The position numbers were made by a program, and so were the translations under genes. Positions 24,201 to 32,882 of a stretch of DNA of 64,000 nt are shown piece after piece; the stretch's first letter is position 1, and each line of letters starts with the position of its first letter. The notes under the pieces are model-generated. The model was not told the DNA's origin. It did not search any database and worked only from the letters and a program-made list of their open reading frames with translations. This stretch comes from Lewinella sp. W8. GTDB lineage: Bacteria; Bacteroidota; Bacteroidia; Chitinophagales; Saprospiraceae. The DNA lies in the NCBI RefSeq assembly GCF_004375085.3, contig NZ_SNAQ03000003.1, positions 248,001 to 312,000 of the forward strand, written 5' to 3'.

Positions 24201-25099
24201 GGTTAATGCTTTCTTTAGCTGAGTATTCCCTCTCTAAAAACGAGTTGCTCACTGAGATGAAAAAGGAAGATATCCTACAACTCTTTTTGACAAATCCTGA
24301 GTCGTCAATAACCAAAGAAGAAATTTTATCTGGCTTGGATTTTTTAACGCTTACGTGTAGAGGAGAAGCAATGTCGAAACCTCCAGGTTTTGAGTACGCC
24401 GATATTCTTCCCTGGGGCTTCAACCGTAGGCTTAGCTACTTACAGCGTCCTATCATAGCATGGGAGACTGATAATGATCCGCTCTTGATGTGGACACCTC
24501 GTCATCTTGCTAGAGCATGGGAGTTCTTGAATTCCCTACTCTTATCAGACCGCTATAAAAGTACCGAAGGAGGCCCACTGCACAGTATTTTATCGAAAAG
24601 GGCAAAATCACGTGCTGCCACTGTAATATTAGGCGTTAAAGAATGGATAAAGACTGAGGATAATATCATAGTCGATACTGATGTATGGATTAAGCCAAAA
24701 GGTAAATTGAAACACACTGAAGATATCGGAGACTGCGATGTTCTGCTCATTGATCAAACCCGTCAGGTTATTTTCTCCATCGAATGTAAGAGAACCCATC
24801 CTGCTGGCAATACTCAGGAAATGGTAAATGAAGTGAAGACTTACTTTGGTGGAAAATCAGAGAACGGATACTTTAGCAAGCATATACGTCGAGATAAATG
24901 GTTGAAAAACAACTTAGAAAAAGTAGGGAAGGTTTACCAGGTCAATACTACTGGCTACATGGTAATCTCTCTTTTTCTTACGTATGAACCTCTCTCAATT
25001 CAGTTTATGACAATGCGAAAAACGCCGCTCCCTTTATTATCTCTTCCTGAACTGAGAAGGAAAACATATCAGGAGTTTTACGAAGGGTTAATAGAATGA
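21284..25099 (+). CDS. Giant SEC-C / PD-(D/E)XK nuclease-like protein (defence candidate, gene 3)
   Basis: 1271 residues. The first 25 residues hold a SEC-C zinc motif (LGRNSKCPCGSGQKYKHCC; Cys11, Cys13, His21, Cys22/23). About 1100 residues of mixed alpha/beta sequence follow with no family I recognise and no P-loop that I can see. Near the C-terminus DIGDCDVLLID (Asp1152) and FSIECKRTHP (Glu1167-x-Lys1169) form a D...ExK site of the PD-(D/E)XK type, followed by a helical segment. The gene is 41 bp after the TIR-like gene, and the three form a clear operon ending just before convergent metal genes. It could be a sensor-effector protein. Function is inference. Confidence 0.7.
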   Translation: MSNKLGRNSKCPCGSGQKYKHCCLKKGIKFERSEEAHEDNKEEDILSSFFRNYSSIDTALTISAAALAPANHGKEVRLDYLVYQALKHGSAEHSKGDVTLLREFTAKHYPSCSLEDPPDSLFTENIVSSLGNTTVYNGNFINGGFVVSHLVRAVDYLGGGLPVKFVEIASASYRLMLALSNIVASKANQEANHFGGYYESDTPIFFPENIDELKESLFFSRERIESLMEELSVPSEVLNVFLTRSEDLEKSITLGDQKNPLYLRPLVVVNRWIFLAPPGSILSALTHFIWSKAKRAGCLTALVQLYHIEVWKTVNVSLFKMGLLPEPIPEEWNCPDFTSPTGLFRADVDKIVIAVLLPDIGTSYDETHMGHFAPEGMMKEAASGALKLLKIASEKLPSNDVAVIYIPSGIGRMLSVSYEKTAGIEAMISPRDLFAISNSEDHEQLSFWYFLEAWNLLQSTTQLQPLANVTDFYDQYRDLKSFYFGDGARPESIFLITGTLEVVRDAILNTDERAAHKLIPEHPDPVILTVKKDGNIIPRYFSMDLLKRGLYFFLADYPVDLWICCNRLSEDMGSAKQTFWQFSEAICYWMWVVQSELKKDLSVITKPTISIDFDLEDIPLFMDEDTRLSPSPEISDIVKFQVTPESVLMVISGKVSGALTSADNSAEREILRLLLMAIGQLITENGSINTLSSERVATIVDRSLPLGKKKMIIASYTFDNYALNPIGVKSKVRYLQESREQIQLDKQLSYLNDSTRPPIGPVKEKRELAANLSRAFVSPLKELISPYDTKALLSYLMENYDSLLHKAAVIQLQLPSRLACFEGIEDTVSSLLKEVNRSDSTSLATRCLIEFIAAEQKKGGKREVSIQVVDDALAMMSLIILWGSTGDQVFHKLFDVELSILESGRIGTNTEQIAESFFRLYKGAKITGFMEQTDEDYPNYFGEIEPASAKPVPANLNKAFAEEAGIPLDKLGGLMLSLAEYSLSKNELLTEMKKEDILQLFLTNPESSITKEEILSGLDFLTLTCRGEAMSKPPGFEYADILPWGFNRRLSYLQRPIIAWETDNDPLLMWTPRHLARAWEFLNSLLLSDRYKSTEGGPLHSILSKRAKSRAATVILGVKEWIKTEDNIIVDTDVWIKPKGKLKHTEDIGDCDVLLIDQTRQVIFSIECKRTHPAGNTQEMVNEVKTYFGGKSENGYFSKHIRRDKWLKNNLEKVGKVYQVNTTGYMVISLFLTYEPLSIQFMTMRKTPLPLLSLPELRRKTYQEFYEGLIE

Positions 25100-25110
25100 A
25101 GATGCCTTGG

Positions 25111-25509
25111 TCAAGACCTATGTGGATTCATACTCCTCATACTCCAGTACAACCACCCCGCCAATCCCAAATCCACCACCACGCAGTACAACTCATACCC
25201 ATCCGGAATAACCGGTCCAGCAACCATGTAGAGGTATCCCAAATCCCAAGCAGCATGTAGCACAAGGCCCAGTGGAATCAATAGCGGATTCTTCCGCAAC
25301 CCACCGTAAGCTAGCAACCAAATAACCAAAGCCTGAACACTATTGACAATAAGTAAAGCGGTGTCACTCTCAGAAAAACCTACGTAAATGAACCCAATCG
25401 CCGTGAGCATCAAGCTACCGGCAGTCACTGTGTCGAGACGCAGCAATTCTATTGCACCAGCGATTACGCCAACGGTGATTAGACCAAGAAGAAGAATTGA
25501 AATTGTCAT
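25111..25509 (-). CDS. DUF6010-like small membrane protein
   Basis: 132 residues with four to five membrane segments. The conserved-looking features are HAAWDLGYLYM (His/Trp/Asp) and GYELYCVVVDLGLAGWLYW near the C-terminus, which resemble the DUF6010 family. No catalytic motif is evident. It lies 32 bp downstream of copA on the same strand and is probably carried on the same transcript. It is convergent with the defence block. Its link to copper is positional only. Confidence 0.55.
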   Translation of the reverse strand: MTISILLLGLITVGVIAGAIELLRLDTVTAGSLMLTAIGFIYVGFSESDTALLIVNSVQALVIWLLAYGGLRKNPLLIPLGLVLHAAWDLGYLYMVAGPVIPDGYELYCVVVDLGLAGWLYWSMRSMNPHRS

Positions 25510-25541
25510 GCGAGAAGTAACTTTTGTACCATGATGAGCAC

Positions 25542-27797
25542 CTACAACGAGGCAGACTTCAACCGTAAACTGTTAGCCACCACAGAAACGGAGCTCAACG
25601 CCATCGCTCCGCCTGCAATCATGGGATCGAGTAAAAAGCCATTGATTGGGTAGAGCAGTCCGGCGGCAATTGGAATGCCGATCAGATTATAAATGAAAGC
25701 CCAGAACAGGTTCTGACGGATGCCACGAACGGTTAATTTAGAAAGTCGGAGTGCTTTCGGAATTGCCGACAAGTCAGAAGTGATCAGCGTCATCTTGGCA
25801 ACGTCCATCGCAATGTCCGAGCCTTTCCCCATAGCTATACTTACGTCCGCCTGCGCCAGTGCGTGAGAATCATTGATGCCGTCGCCGACCATGGCCACTA
25901 CCCTACCATCGGCTTGCAGTCGCTCCACGAAGGCGGCTTTATCGGCCGGTAACACCTCGGCGCGGAAGTCCTTTAGCCCCACCTCTTTTGCGACGGCGGC
26001 GGCGGTCTGCTCGTTGTCTCCGGTCAGCATGTATACATCGATCCCCCGCTCCTGAAGCGTTGCAATTGCGCTACGGGAACTATCCTTGATCCGGTCGGCG
26101 ATAGCTATAATACCTAGCACGTTTCGTTCATTGGCTACATATATTACAGTATTCGCGGCCTCGCGTAATTTTTGGGCGCGGTCGCGGGTGCCGGGGGAGG
26201 TTGTAAGGCCGTGTTCGTTCATCAGCCGTTCATTGCCGACGTAGTAGGTTGTCCCTTCGTAACTGGCGCTGATCCCTCGGCCTGTAATACTGGTGAAATC
26301 ATCAAGGGCTACCGGTTTTGTCCCGGCTTCTTTTAACCAGGCAGTCACGGCTTCAGCAAGGGGGTGCTCGGACTTAGCTTCCGCCGCCAGCACCACGCTC
26401 TTCCAACCTTCCACTGCACCTGCGTCCGCGCCCGCTTCCCAATATTCTTTCGTCACGTTGGGTCTCCCCTCCGTAATCGTCCCGGTTTTGTCCAGTACGA
26501 TCGCGTCTACTTTATGACCTAGTTCCAGGCTCTCCGCGTCCTTGATCAGGATGTTATTTTCAGCCCCCTTGCCTATGCCGACCATGATCGCCGTCGGAGT
26601 CGCCAAACCCAGCGCGCATGGGCAGGCAATGATCAAAACCGCTACGCTGGTCAGTAAAGCGTGAGTGAAAGCATCCTCGCCACCCAGCACCATCCAGCTG
26701 ATGAAAGTGACCACCGCAATAACCATCACAATCGGAACGAATATGCCCGCAATCTTATCCACCAATTTCTGCACTGGTGCCTTGCTCCCCTGCGCCTGCT
26801 GCACCATCTTGATAATCTGCGCCAGTAAGGTCGCTCCCCCTACTTTCTCAGCAACGAACCGGAAACTACCCTTCTGATTAACCGTCCCCGCGAACACCGC
26901 TTCACCCTTGGCTTTGCGCACCGGCACCGGCTCCCCGGTAATCATACTTTCGTCAACAAAGCTATTTCCGTCCAGCACCTGACCGTCAACGGGTATTTTC
27001 TCTCCAGGTCGTAACAGTAACAACTGCCCCGTAGTGACGTCCGCAATCGCCATCTCTACCTCTTCTCCATCGACGATCGCTTTGACCGTCTGTGGTTGCA
27101 ATCCAATCAGTTTCTTGATTGCCGAAGACGTATTTGACTTTGCCCGCTCTTCGAGCAATTTACCGAGGGATATGAACGTGATGATCACCGTCGCCGCTTC
27201 GTAATAAACGTGGGGTTCCAGTCCCTGCCGCAGCCAGAACGCCGGATTCAGGGTGTTGAAAAGGCTGAACAGAAAAGCAATCCCCGTACTCAGCGCTACC
27301 AAGGTGTCCATGTTAGCCTGACCGTGACGAGCCTGTTTCCAGGCGTTAACGTAGAAGTGGCGACCAAACCAAAATAGAACCACCGAGGCGAGCCCCAGGC
27401 TTATCCACCGCCCCGCAGGCCAATCCATATAGAACATCCCGATAATGAAAACGGGAAGCGTGAGGATGGCTGACCATATCGTACGCTGCCTGATTTCCGC
27501 GTACTCCCGCTGTTTTATTTCTTCCTGAACCGCCGAAGGATCTTCTACATCTACAATCAGGTCATAACCGACCGCCTGAAGAGCGTTCCTCAATTCATTT
27601 GTTGTTATTTTACCATGGTCGAAATCTACCAGCGCGGTCGTATTGGCAAAATTGACGCTTACGTCGTTTACACCCGGTAATTTCTTGAGGATACTCTCAA
27701 CGCTGGAAGCGCAGCCGGCGCAACTCATTCCCGTGACCGGAAAGGATGCTTTTTCTGTAGATATTATACTTTTATCGTGATCGGTAACTACACTCAT
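25542..27797 (-). CDS. copA: CopA-type Cu(I)-exporting P1B-1 ATPase
   Basis: 751 residues. One N-terminal HMA domain has GMSCAGC (Cys26, Cys29), followed by eight membrane segments. The TM6 motif is CPC ([12 protein letters not shown], near 390), the P1B-1 signature for Cu(I)/Ag(I). The phosphorylation loop DKTGT lies near 434, with TGEP in the actuator, SEHPLA and [10 protein letters not shown]. The enzyme pumps Cu(I) from cytoplasm to periplasm. [10 protein letters not shown] replaces the usual GDGINDAPAL, a change also seen in some Bacteroidota copies. The gene precedes the DUF6010-like gene and follows the CopB-type ATPase on the same strand. Confidence 0.93.
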   Translation of the reverse strand: MSVVTDHDKSIISTEKASFPVTGMSCAGCASSVESILKKLPGVNDVSVNFANTTALVDFDHGKITTNELRNALQAVGYDLIVDVEDPSAVQEEIKQREYAEIRQRTIWSAILTLPVFIIGMFYMDWPAGRWISLGLASVVLFWFGRHFYVNAWKQARHGQANMDTLVALSTGIAFLFSLFNTLNPAFWLRQGLEPHVYYEAATVIITFISLGKLLEERAKSNTSSAIKKLIGLQPQTVKAIVDGEEVEMAIADVTTGQLLLLRPGEKIPVDGQVLDGNSFVDESMITGEPVPVRKAKGEAVFAGTVNQKGSFRFVAEKVGGATLLAQIIKMVQQAQGSKAPVQKLVDKIAGIFVPIVMVIAVVTFISWMVLGGEDAFTHALLTSVAVLIIACPCALGLATPTAIMVGIGKGAENNILIKDAESLELGHKVDAIVLDKTGTITEGRPNVTKEYWEAGADAGAVEGWKSVVLAAEAKSEHPLAEAVTAWLKEAGTKPVALDDFTSITGRGISASYEGTTYYVGNERLMNEHGLTTSPGTRDRAQKLREAANTVIYVANERNVLGIIAIADRIKDSSRSAIATLQERGIDVYMLTGDNEQTAAAVAKEVGLKDFRAEVLPADKAAFVERLQADGRVVAMVGDGINDSHALAQADVSIAMGKGSDIAMDVAKMTLITSDLSAIPKALRLSKLTVRGIRQNLFWAFIYNLIGIPIAAGLLYPINGFLLDPMIAGGAMALSSVSVVANSLRLKSASL
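26415..26433 (-). repeat. Dispersed 20-bp motif, copy c (inside copA)
   Basis: On the minus strand this reads GGGCGCGGACGCAGGTGCA, encoding GADAGA within the nucleotide-binding domain. This is the same peptide as copy f in cusB. Confidence 0.75.
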
Positions 27798-27889
27798 TTT
27801 ACTTTCCTTTAGACTACAAAATTCGGTCGATGGAGTGCTGAATACGTTACAATATCATGGCTAATGATTACATCATTGTGTAAGCGCGT

Positions 27890-30208
27890 TTAGTTTAACT
27901 CCCGCTTCAACAACTGCGCGTTCACCGCACAAATCACCGTACTGATACTCATCAGCGCAGCTCCGAATGCCGGACTGATCACCAAACCAGGAACAAAGCC
28001 CGTGGCCAGGGGCAATGCTACCGCGTTGTATCCCGTAGCCCACCAGAGGTTTTGAATCATCTTTCGGTACGTAGCCTTGCCGAATAAGATCAGGTTGGCG
28101 ATGTCCTTCGGATCACTATCCACCAAAACGATATCGGCGGTCTCGGCCGCCACGTCGGTCCCGGAACCGATGGCGATACCGACGTCGGCGCGCGCCAGGG
28201 CCGGGGCATCGTTCACGCCATCACCCGTCATGGCCACAAACTCACCCGCTGCCTGCAGTTCCTTAATCTTGTCCTGCTTCTGATCCGGAAGGACCTCCGC
28301 CAAGTAGTCGTCCATACCTAACTCCTTAGCTACGGAGGCGGCGACCCGCTCATTGTCTCCCGTCAGCAGCAAGCATTTAATGCCGTTCTTTTGAAGCGTA
28401 TCAATCGCTCCCGCGGAAGATTCCCGAATTTGGTCGGCAAAGGTGACAAAGCCGACAAGTCGGTCGTCAACAACCAGGAAGATTTTTGTTTCTACCCCGT
28501 CATCACTGTCGTCCGGGGCCGTGATGCCAGCGGCTTCCAGCATCAGGTAGCCGCCGGCGCGGACCGCTTTGCTTTCCACCTTTCCGCTCACGCCTACTCC
28601 GGCTTCATATTTGAAGTCTTTACTCGTGGGTATTTCCAATCCGTCAGCTTTAGCCCGCCGTTGCAATCCCTTCGAAATGTGGTGCTCCGAACTGCTTTCC
28701 ACCGCCGTAGCGTAGCGTAATATCTTTGCCTCGTCCCAACCTTCAGCCAGCGGTACCACCCGGGTAACTTCGTGCGAGCCCTTAGTGAGCGTCCCCGTCT
28801 TATCAAAGACAATGGTGGTGATCTTGCGCGAGTTCTCGAAGGCCGTCCGGTTGCGGATTAGCAGACCGTGTTTAGCGGAAACGCTCGTGGAGATTGCCGC
28901 GACCAACGGAATGGCCAGCCCCAGCGCGTGCGGACAGCAGATGACCATCACAGTCACCATCCGCTCCAACGCAAAGGCCAACTCCTTGCCCATAAACATC
29001 CACACGGCAAAGGTGCCGAAGCCCGCCACCAGGGCAATGACGGTAAGCCACTTAGCTGCCCGATCGGCCAGGTGCTGGGTCTTTGACTTTTGCCCCTGAG
29101 CATCCTGGACCAGCTTAACAACTTTAGCTAAATAGCTGTCCTCCCCTACTCCTTTCACCTGGACCTTAATAGCGCCGCTGCCGTTGATGGAGCCTCCAAT
29201 AACCTCCGCCCCTTCAGACTTACTCACGGGTACACTCTCACCCGTCAGCATACTTTCGTTCAAGGAACTACTCCCCTCTTTGATCACTCCGTCAGCTGGA
29301 ACTTTCTCCCCTGGCTTAATCAGGATCAGGTCCCCGGTTTTTAATTCGCTGATCGAGACTATATTTGCTTGTCCGTTTTCATCAATCCGCGTTGCATCGT
29401 TAGGCATCAGTGCCGCCAACGCCTCCAGCGCTTTACTGGCCCCGAGTACCGAGCGCATCTCGATCCAGTGCCCAAGCAGCATCACCACGATGAGGGAAGC
29501 CAGTTCCCAAAAAAAGGTCTTTCCCTCCAGGCCAAATACCACGGCGGAACTGTAGATATATGCCGCTGAGATCGCAATCGCGATCAGCGTCATCATTCCT
29601 GGAGCCCGTTTACCCAACTCTTCCTTCAGGCCCTTTAGAAATGGCCACCCCCCGTAAAAGTAAATGATGGACGACAGCACGAACTGAAGGTACCGGTCCC
29701 CCGTAAACGTCCAGCTTACCCCCAGGAAGTTTTGGATCATCGGCGCTAGTAAAAGCACCGGCAGCATCAGTATCAGCGATACCCAAAACCGGCGTTTGAA
29801 ATCTTCGATCATCATCCGGTGGTGGTCACCGTGATTACCGTGTCCGGAATGGTCCATTTTTGAATGGTCCATGGTAGCGTGATCCATTTTACCATGGTCC
29901 ATCTGGCTGTGGTCCATCCCTTGGTGGTTCGCGTCGCTGATCGCCGCCTCATGTCCGTGCTCAGTAAGTTCCGCCAGATGATCTTTAGTCGCACTTGCCA
30001 CTTCCGCTGCCAGCGTGTAGTCACCGACTGCCGCAACCACTGCGTTGAGCTTTTCTACGGTAACGTGATGGTGCATAGTAATTACGGCCTGCGGTGGATC
30101 CAAACTGACCTGCACAGACTGAATACCAGATACAGCTTCCAGGGCCTTTTGGACCTTGGCGACGCAGTCGTCGCAAGTCATGCCGGAAATAGAATAAGTG
30201 TGAGTCAT
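27890..30208 (-). CDS. copB: CopB-type copper P1B-3 ATPase with HMA and His/Met-rich linker
   Basis: 772 residues. The HMA domain has GMTCDDC (residues 9-15). A linker rich in repeated MDHSKMDH-type units follows (about 95-130). The ATPase core has the TM6 motif CPH (CCPHALGLAIP, near 424), which marks the P1B-3 subgroup reported for Cu(II)/Cu(I)/Ag. DKTGT lies near 468, with TGES, SSEHHISKG and GDGVNDAPALARADVG. The His/Met linker resembles that of Enterococcus CopB. Together with CopA it clears cytoplasmic copper into the periplasm, where the multicopper oxidase encoded upstream can act. It is one strand unit with the neighbouring small CC protein. Confidence 0.92.
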   Translation of the reverse strand: MTHTYSISGMTCDDCVAKVQKALEAVSGIQSVQVSLDPPQAVITMHHHVTVEKLNAVVAAVGDYTLAAEVASATKDHLAELTEHGHEAAISDANHQGMDHSQMDHGKMDHATMDHSKMDHSGHGNHGDHHRMMIEDFKRRFWVSLILMLPVLLLAPMIQNFLGVSWTFTGDRYLQFVLSSIIYFYGGWPFLKGLKEELGKRAPGMMTLIAIAISAAYIYSSAVVFGLEGKTFFWELASLIVVMLLGHWIEMRSVLGASKALEALAALMPNDATRIDENGQANIVSISELKTGDLILIKPGEKVPADGVIKEGSSSLNESMLTGESVPVSKSEGAEVIGGSINGSGAIKVQVKGVGEDSYLAKVVKLVQDAQGQKSKTQHLADRAAKWLTVIALVAGFGTFAVWMFMGKELAFALERMVTVMVICCPHALGLAIPLVAAISTSVSAKHGLLIRNRTAFENSRKITTIVFDKTGTLTKGSHEVTRVVPLAEGWDEAKILRYATAVESSSEHHISKGLQRRAKADGLEIPTSKDFKYEAGVGVSGKVESKAVRAGGYLMLEAAGITAPDDSDDGVETKIFLVVDDRLVGFVTFADQIRESSAGAIDTLQKNGIKCLLLTGDNERVAASVAKELGMDDYLAEVLPDQKQDKIKELQAAGEFVAMTGDGVNDAPALARADVGIAIGSGTDVAAETADIVLVDSDPKDIANLILFGKATYRKMIQNLWWATGYNAVALPLATGFVPGLVISPAFGAALMSISTVICAVNAQLLKRELN

Positions 30209-30238
30209 AGTGCAAGTGGTTAGATTAGTTACCGGTAA

Positions 30239-30361
30239 TTATTTCAGGAACAGCATAGCAATTCCAAACAGTGCAAGGGCGATCAAGACTACCGTAGTGA
30301 TTCCATTAAGCAAGCGCTTTATGATGCCCGGGTTTTCGTCCGGCTTACAACAGTCTTTCAT
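30239..30361 (-). CDS. 40-residue CC-motif single-pass membrane protein
   Basis: ATG at 30361, TAA at 30239. The product starts MKDCCKPDENPGIIKRLL and continues as one hydrophobic helix (about 19-38, TTVVLIALALFGIAMLF) ending LK. The N-terminal Cys-Cys could bind copper on the cytoplasmic face. It sits exactly between the multicopper oxidase and the CopB-type ATPase, 30 bp from each. Small membrane proteins with an N-terminal CC are seen beside copper ATPase genes in Bacteroidota. Its role is unknown, though ATPase accessory or chaperone is a fair guess. Confidence 0.6.
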   Translation of the reverse strand: MKDCCKPDENPGIIKRLLNGITTVVLIALALFGIAMLFLK

Positions 30362-30391
30362 GTCAGTTAGTGTTCAAACTTAATTTACGCT

Positions 30392-32836
30392 TTAAAACCT
30401 GATGCTCAGCCCACCACCGTATCCAAAGCGGTTATCGTAGCTCCCCATCAGCGAGAAGTTCCGGCCCAGCATGTATTCCATACCGGCACTCCAAACCGTT
30501 TCCCCCCGGTAATCATTGTTGCCACCTTCACGACCTACTATCCCAAAGTCAGCCTGATACTCGTAGTAGCCAAAGGCCGATAAGCGCGGAAACAGCATGA
30601 GGCTACGCCCAATACCAATGCGCGGTCGCAGCTTATTATCTACCCGCATATCGATGTTGAACAAGTAAGGGCTCAGCCACCGAACACCAGCTACCGCTGT
30701 GATCGATGGATCGTCGAAGCTCTCCTCTACGCTATTCTCTACGTTGACACCACCAAATACCCGAACCCAGTCATAGACGTAACGCTCATAGGATATTTCG
30801 GCCTCGAAGTTCTTATTATAACCATATTCTACATTCAAATTGAACTGGTTACGAATATTGGACGATGTGAGGCTAAGACCACTCATGTGGGAAGCAACAT
30901 CCGCCATTCCCCAGGTGTAAAACTGATCGGTTTCCGCGATAAGGTGGCTCAGGGGCGCGTCTGCTAAACGCTCGTCGCGCGGCGTATCGTAACTGAAAAT
31001 GCGCGCCATACCTCCCATCATGTGGTAAAGGATATGGCAGTGAAAAAACCAGTCGCCGTACTCGTCGCCGTAGAACTCAATGGTAACTTCTTGCATCGGC
31101 GGAACATTAACGGTGTGCTTCAGCGGGGAGTGCTCACCGTTTTCGTTGATCACCCGGAAGAAGTGGCCGTGGAGGTGCATCGGGTGGTGCATCATCGTCA
31201 GGTTATTGAAAGTAAAGCGGGTCACTTCATCCGACTTAATCTTAATCTTATCGGTTTCAGCCAATCCAACTCCGTTCATACTCCAGATGTAACGATTCAT
31301 GTTTCCCGTCAGGTTTAGCAGAATCTCCGTAACCGGCGCATCTGCTGCGTAAGTCGTTTTCTCTAACGACCGTAGGTAGCTGTAGTCAAATGCACGACCC
31401 ATCATCTCGGCCGGAGGCATCATACCATCTTTCCCTTTATTCATGCCGGACATTTTGCCGTGATCCATGCCCGCCATTCCGGGGTGTTCCTTTTCATCCA
31501 TCTTCATCTCGCCCATCATTTTTGCGTGTTCTGAAGGACTCATGTTGCTGTGGTCCATGTCTTCCATTTCCGGCATTTTCTGCTGGTCCATCTTCATGTC
31601 ATCCATCTTGCCCTCTTCCATCTTCATACCGTCCATTTTACCACCCGACATATCCATGCCGCCCATGTCCATCTGCATCCCGTATTTCTTCTTGATTTCG
31701 TAGCGTTCGTCCTTTTTAGGATTGGCTTTCAATGCCGGAGCACCCATCCGCATATCCATCTTCGCCATCATCTTCATCATCCCGATTTTATCGGGGCGGG
31801 GAATTTCCATGGCGGGGTATAGTTGGCCCGTTCCCAGGGTAGTTGCCGCCATGCCGGAGCCATCGAAGGAGGAGGCTCTAACTTCGAGTTTTCCATCATC
31901 GGGAATAGTGACGATGAAGTCGTAGGTCTCTGCGGTGGCAATCAGGGTTTTATTCTTTTCAACCGGTACTACATCCAATCCGTCGGCGGAAACCAGTAAC
32001 GGTATAGATCCACCAAATGTAAGCCAGAAATAGGAGGAGGCTGAACCGTTAATGATGCGTAGACGTACCCGCTCTCCAGGCTTAAAGTCCGGATTATCCG
32101 AACTGGTTACTCCGTTGATAAGAAAGGCCGGGTAGTAAATATCGGCAATGTCCGCACCTTCCATCCGTTGCCGCCAAAAGTCTATTTGAGCCCCGAGCCC
32201 TCCGCGGGTAATCACCCGGTTAAGCGGGGTGGCGGTACCTTTTTTGATGCCGTACCATTCATTACCACGTTTCAAGTTTTTAAGTACGCTGTGGGGCTTT
32301 TCGTTCGTCCAGTCAGACAGCATCAGCACCAGGTCATTATCGTATTCCAGGGTCGGCACTTTCGGCTCAATAACGATGGAACCGTACACCCCGCTTTGTT
32401 CCTGTAGCATGGTGTGTGAGTGGTACCAGTAAGTACCGGATTGCTTCAGTTCAAATTCGTAGACGAAGCTTTCTCCAGGTTCAATCGGTGGAGTAGTCAA
32501 ATAAGGCACCCCATCGTAGAAGTTGGGCAGCAGGATGCCGTGCCAGTGTACGGAGGTCTCCACGTCCATCTTATTTATCACCGTAATACGAGCGAATTCC
32601 CCTTCCCTAAAGCGTAGTACCGGACCGGGAATACCACCGTTGACTGTCATACCCATCACGGACTTTCCGGCTTTATTGACCATCTGCTGGTCTATGATCA
32701 GTTGATACTCATGAACGGGAAGATTTTTGGGATTACCTTCCAGGGAACCTTTTGGTTGCACGCTTATTTGCTGAGCGGTACCCAGTAACGGGAATAAAAG
32801 AATTACCAACATGAAGGGTAAGTTGGAATATTTCAT
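30392..32836 (-). CDS. Multicopper oxidase (PcoA/CopA-like) fused to CopB-like outer-membrane domain
   Basis: 814 residues, signal peptide ending GTAQQ. The cupredoxin copper ligands are all present: HWHG and YWYHSHT in the first domain, HPMHLHG and HCHILYHMMGG in the last. Between domains 2 and 3 lies a Met/His/Asp-rich insertion of about 110 residues (MKMEEGKMDDMKMDQQ and similar), expected to bind Cu(I). After the oxidase ends (RIFSYDTP) about 190 residues of amphipathic beta strands end in SIRF, resembling CopB/PcoB outer-membrane barrels. The protein would oxidise Cu(I) to Cu(II) in the periplasm. The PcoA-PcoB join in one chain is an evident domain fusion. Confidence 0.88.
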   Translation of the reverse strand: MKYSNLPFMLVILLFPLLGTAQQISVQPKGSLEGNPKNLPVHEYQLIIDQQMVNKAGKSVMGMTVNGGIPGPVLRFREGEFARITVINKMDVETSVHWHGILLPNFYDGVPYLTTPPIEPGESFVYEFELKQSGTYWYHSHTMLQEQSGVYGSIVIEPKVPTLEYDNDLVLMLSDWTNEKPHSVLKNLKRGNEWYGIKKGTATPLNRVITRGGLGAQIDFWRQRMEGADIADIYYPAFLINGVTSSDNPDFKPGERVRLRIINGSASSYFWLTFGGSIPLLVSADGLDVVPVEKNKTLIATAETYDFIVTIPDDGKLEVRASSFDGSGMAATTLGTGQLYPAMEIPRPDKIGMMKMMAKMDMRMGAPALKANPKKDERYEIKKKYGMQMDMGGMDMSGGKMDGMKMEEGKMDDMKMDQQKMPEMEDMDHSNMSPSEHAKMMGEMKMDEKEHPGMAGMDHGKMSGMNKGKDGMMPPAEMMGRAFDYSYLRSLEKTTYAADAPVTEILLNLTGNMNRYIWSMNGVGLAETDKIKIKSDEVTRFTFNNLTMMHHPMHLHGHFFRVINENGEHSPLKHTVNVPPMQEVTIEFYGDEYGDWFFHCHILYHMMGGMARIFSYDTPRDERLADAPLSHLIAETDQFYTWGMADVASHMSGLSLTSSNIRNQFNLNVEYGYNKNFEAEISYERYVYDWVRVFGGVNVENSVEESFDDPSITAVAGVRWLSPYLFNIDMRVDNKLRPRIGIGRSLMLFPRLSAFGYYEYQADFGIVGREGGNNDYRGETVWSAGMEYMLGRNFSLMGSYDNRFGYGGGLSIRF

Positions 32837-32882
32837 GCTTTTTGTTTTAAGTTCTAAGGCTTAACCTCTGAAAGAGAATATC

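Noticed and set aside
31440-31720. Repeats of CATCTTCATxxCxTCCAT type inside the multicopper oxidase gene
   Set aside because: These are the codon-level trace of the Met/Lys/Asp-rich protein insertion, not an independent DNA repeat.
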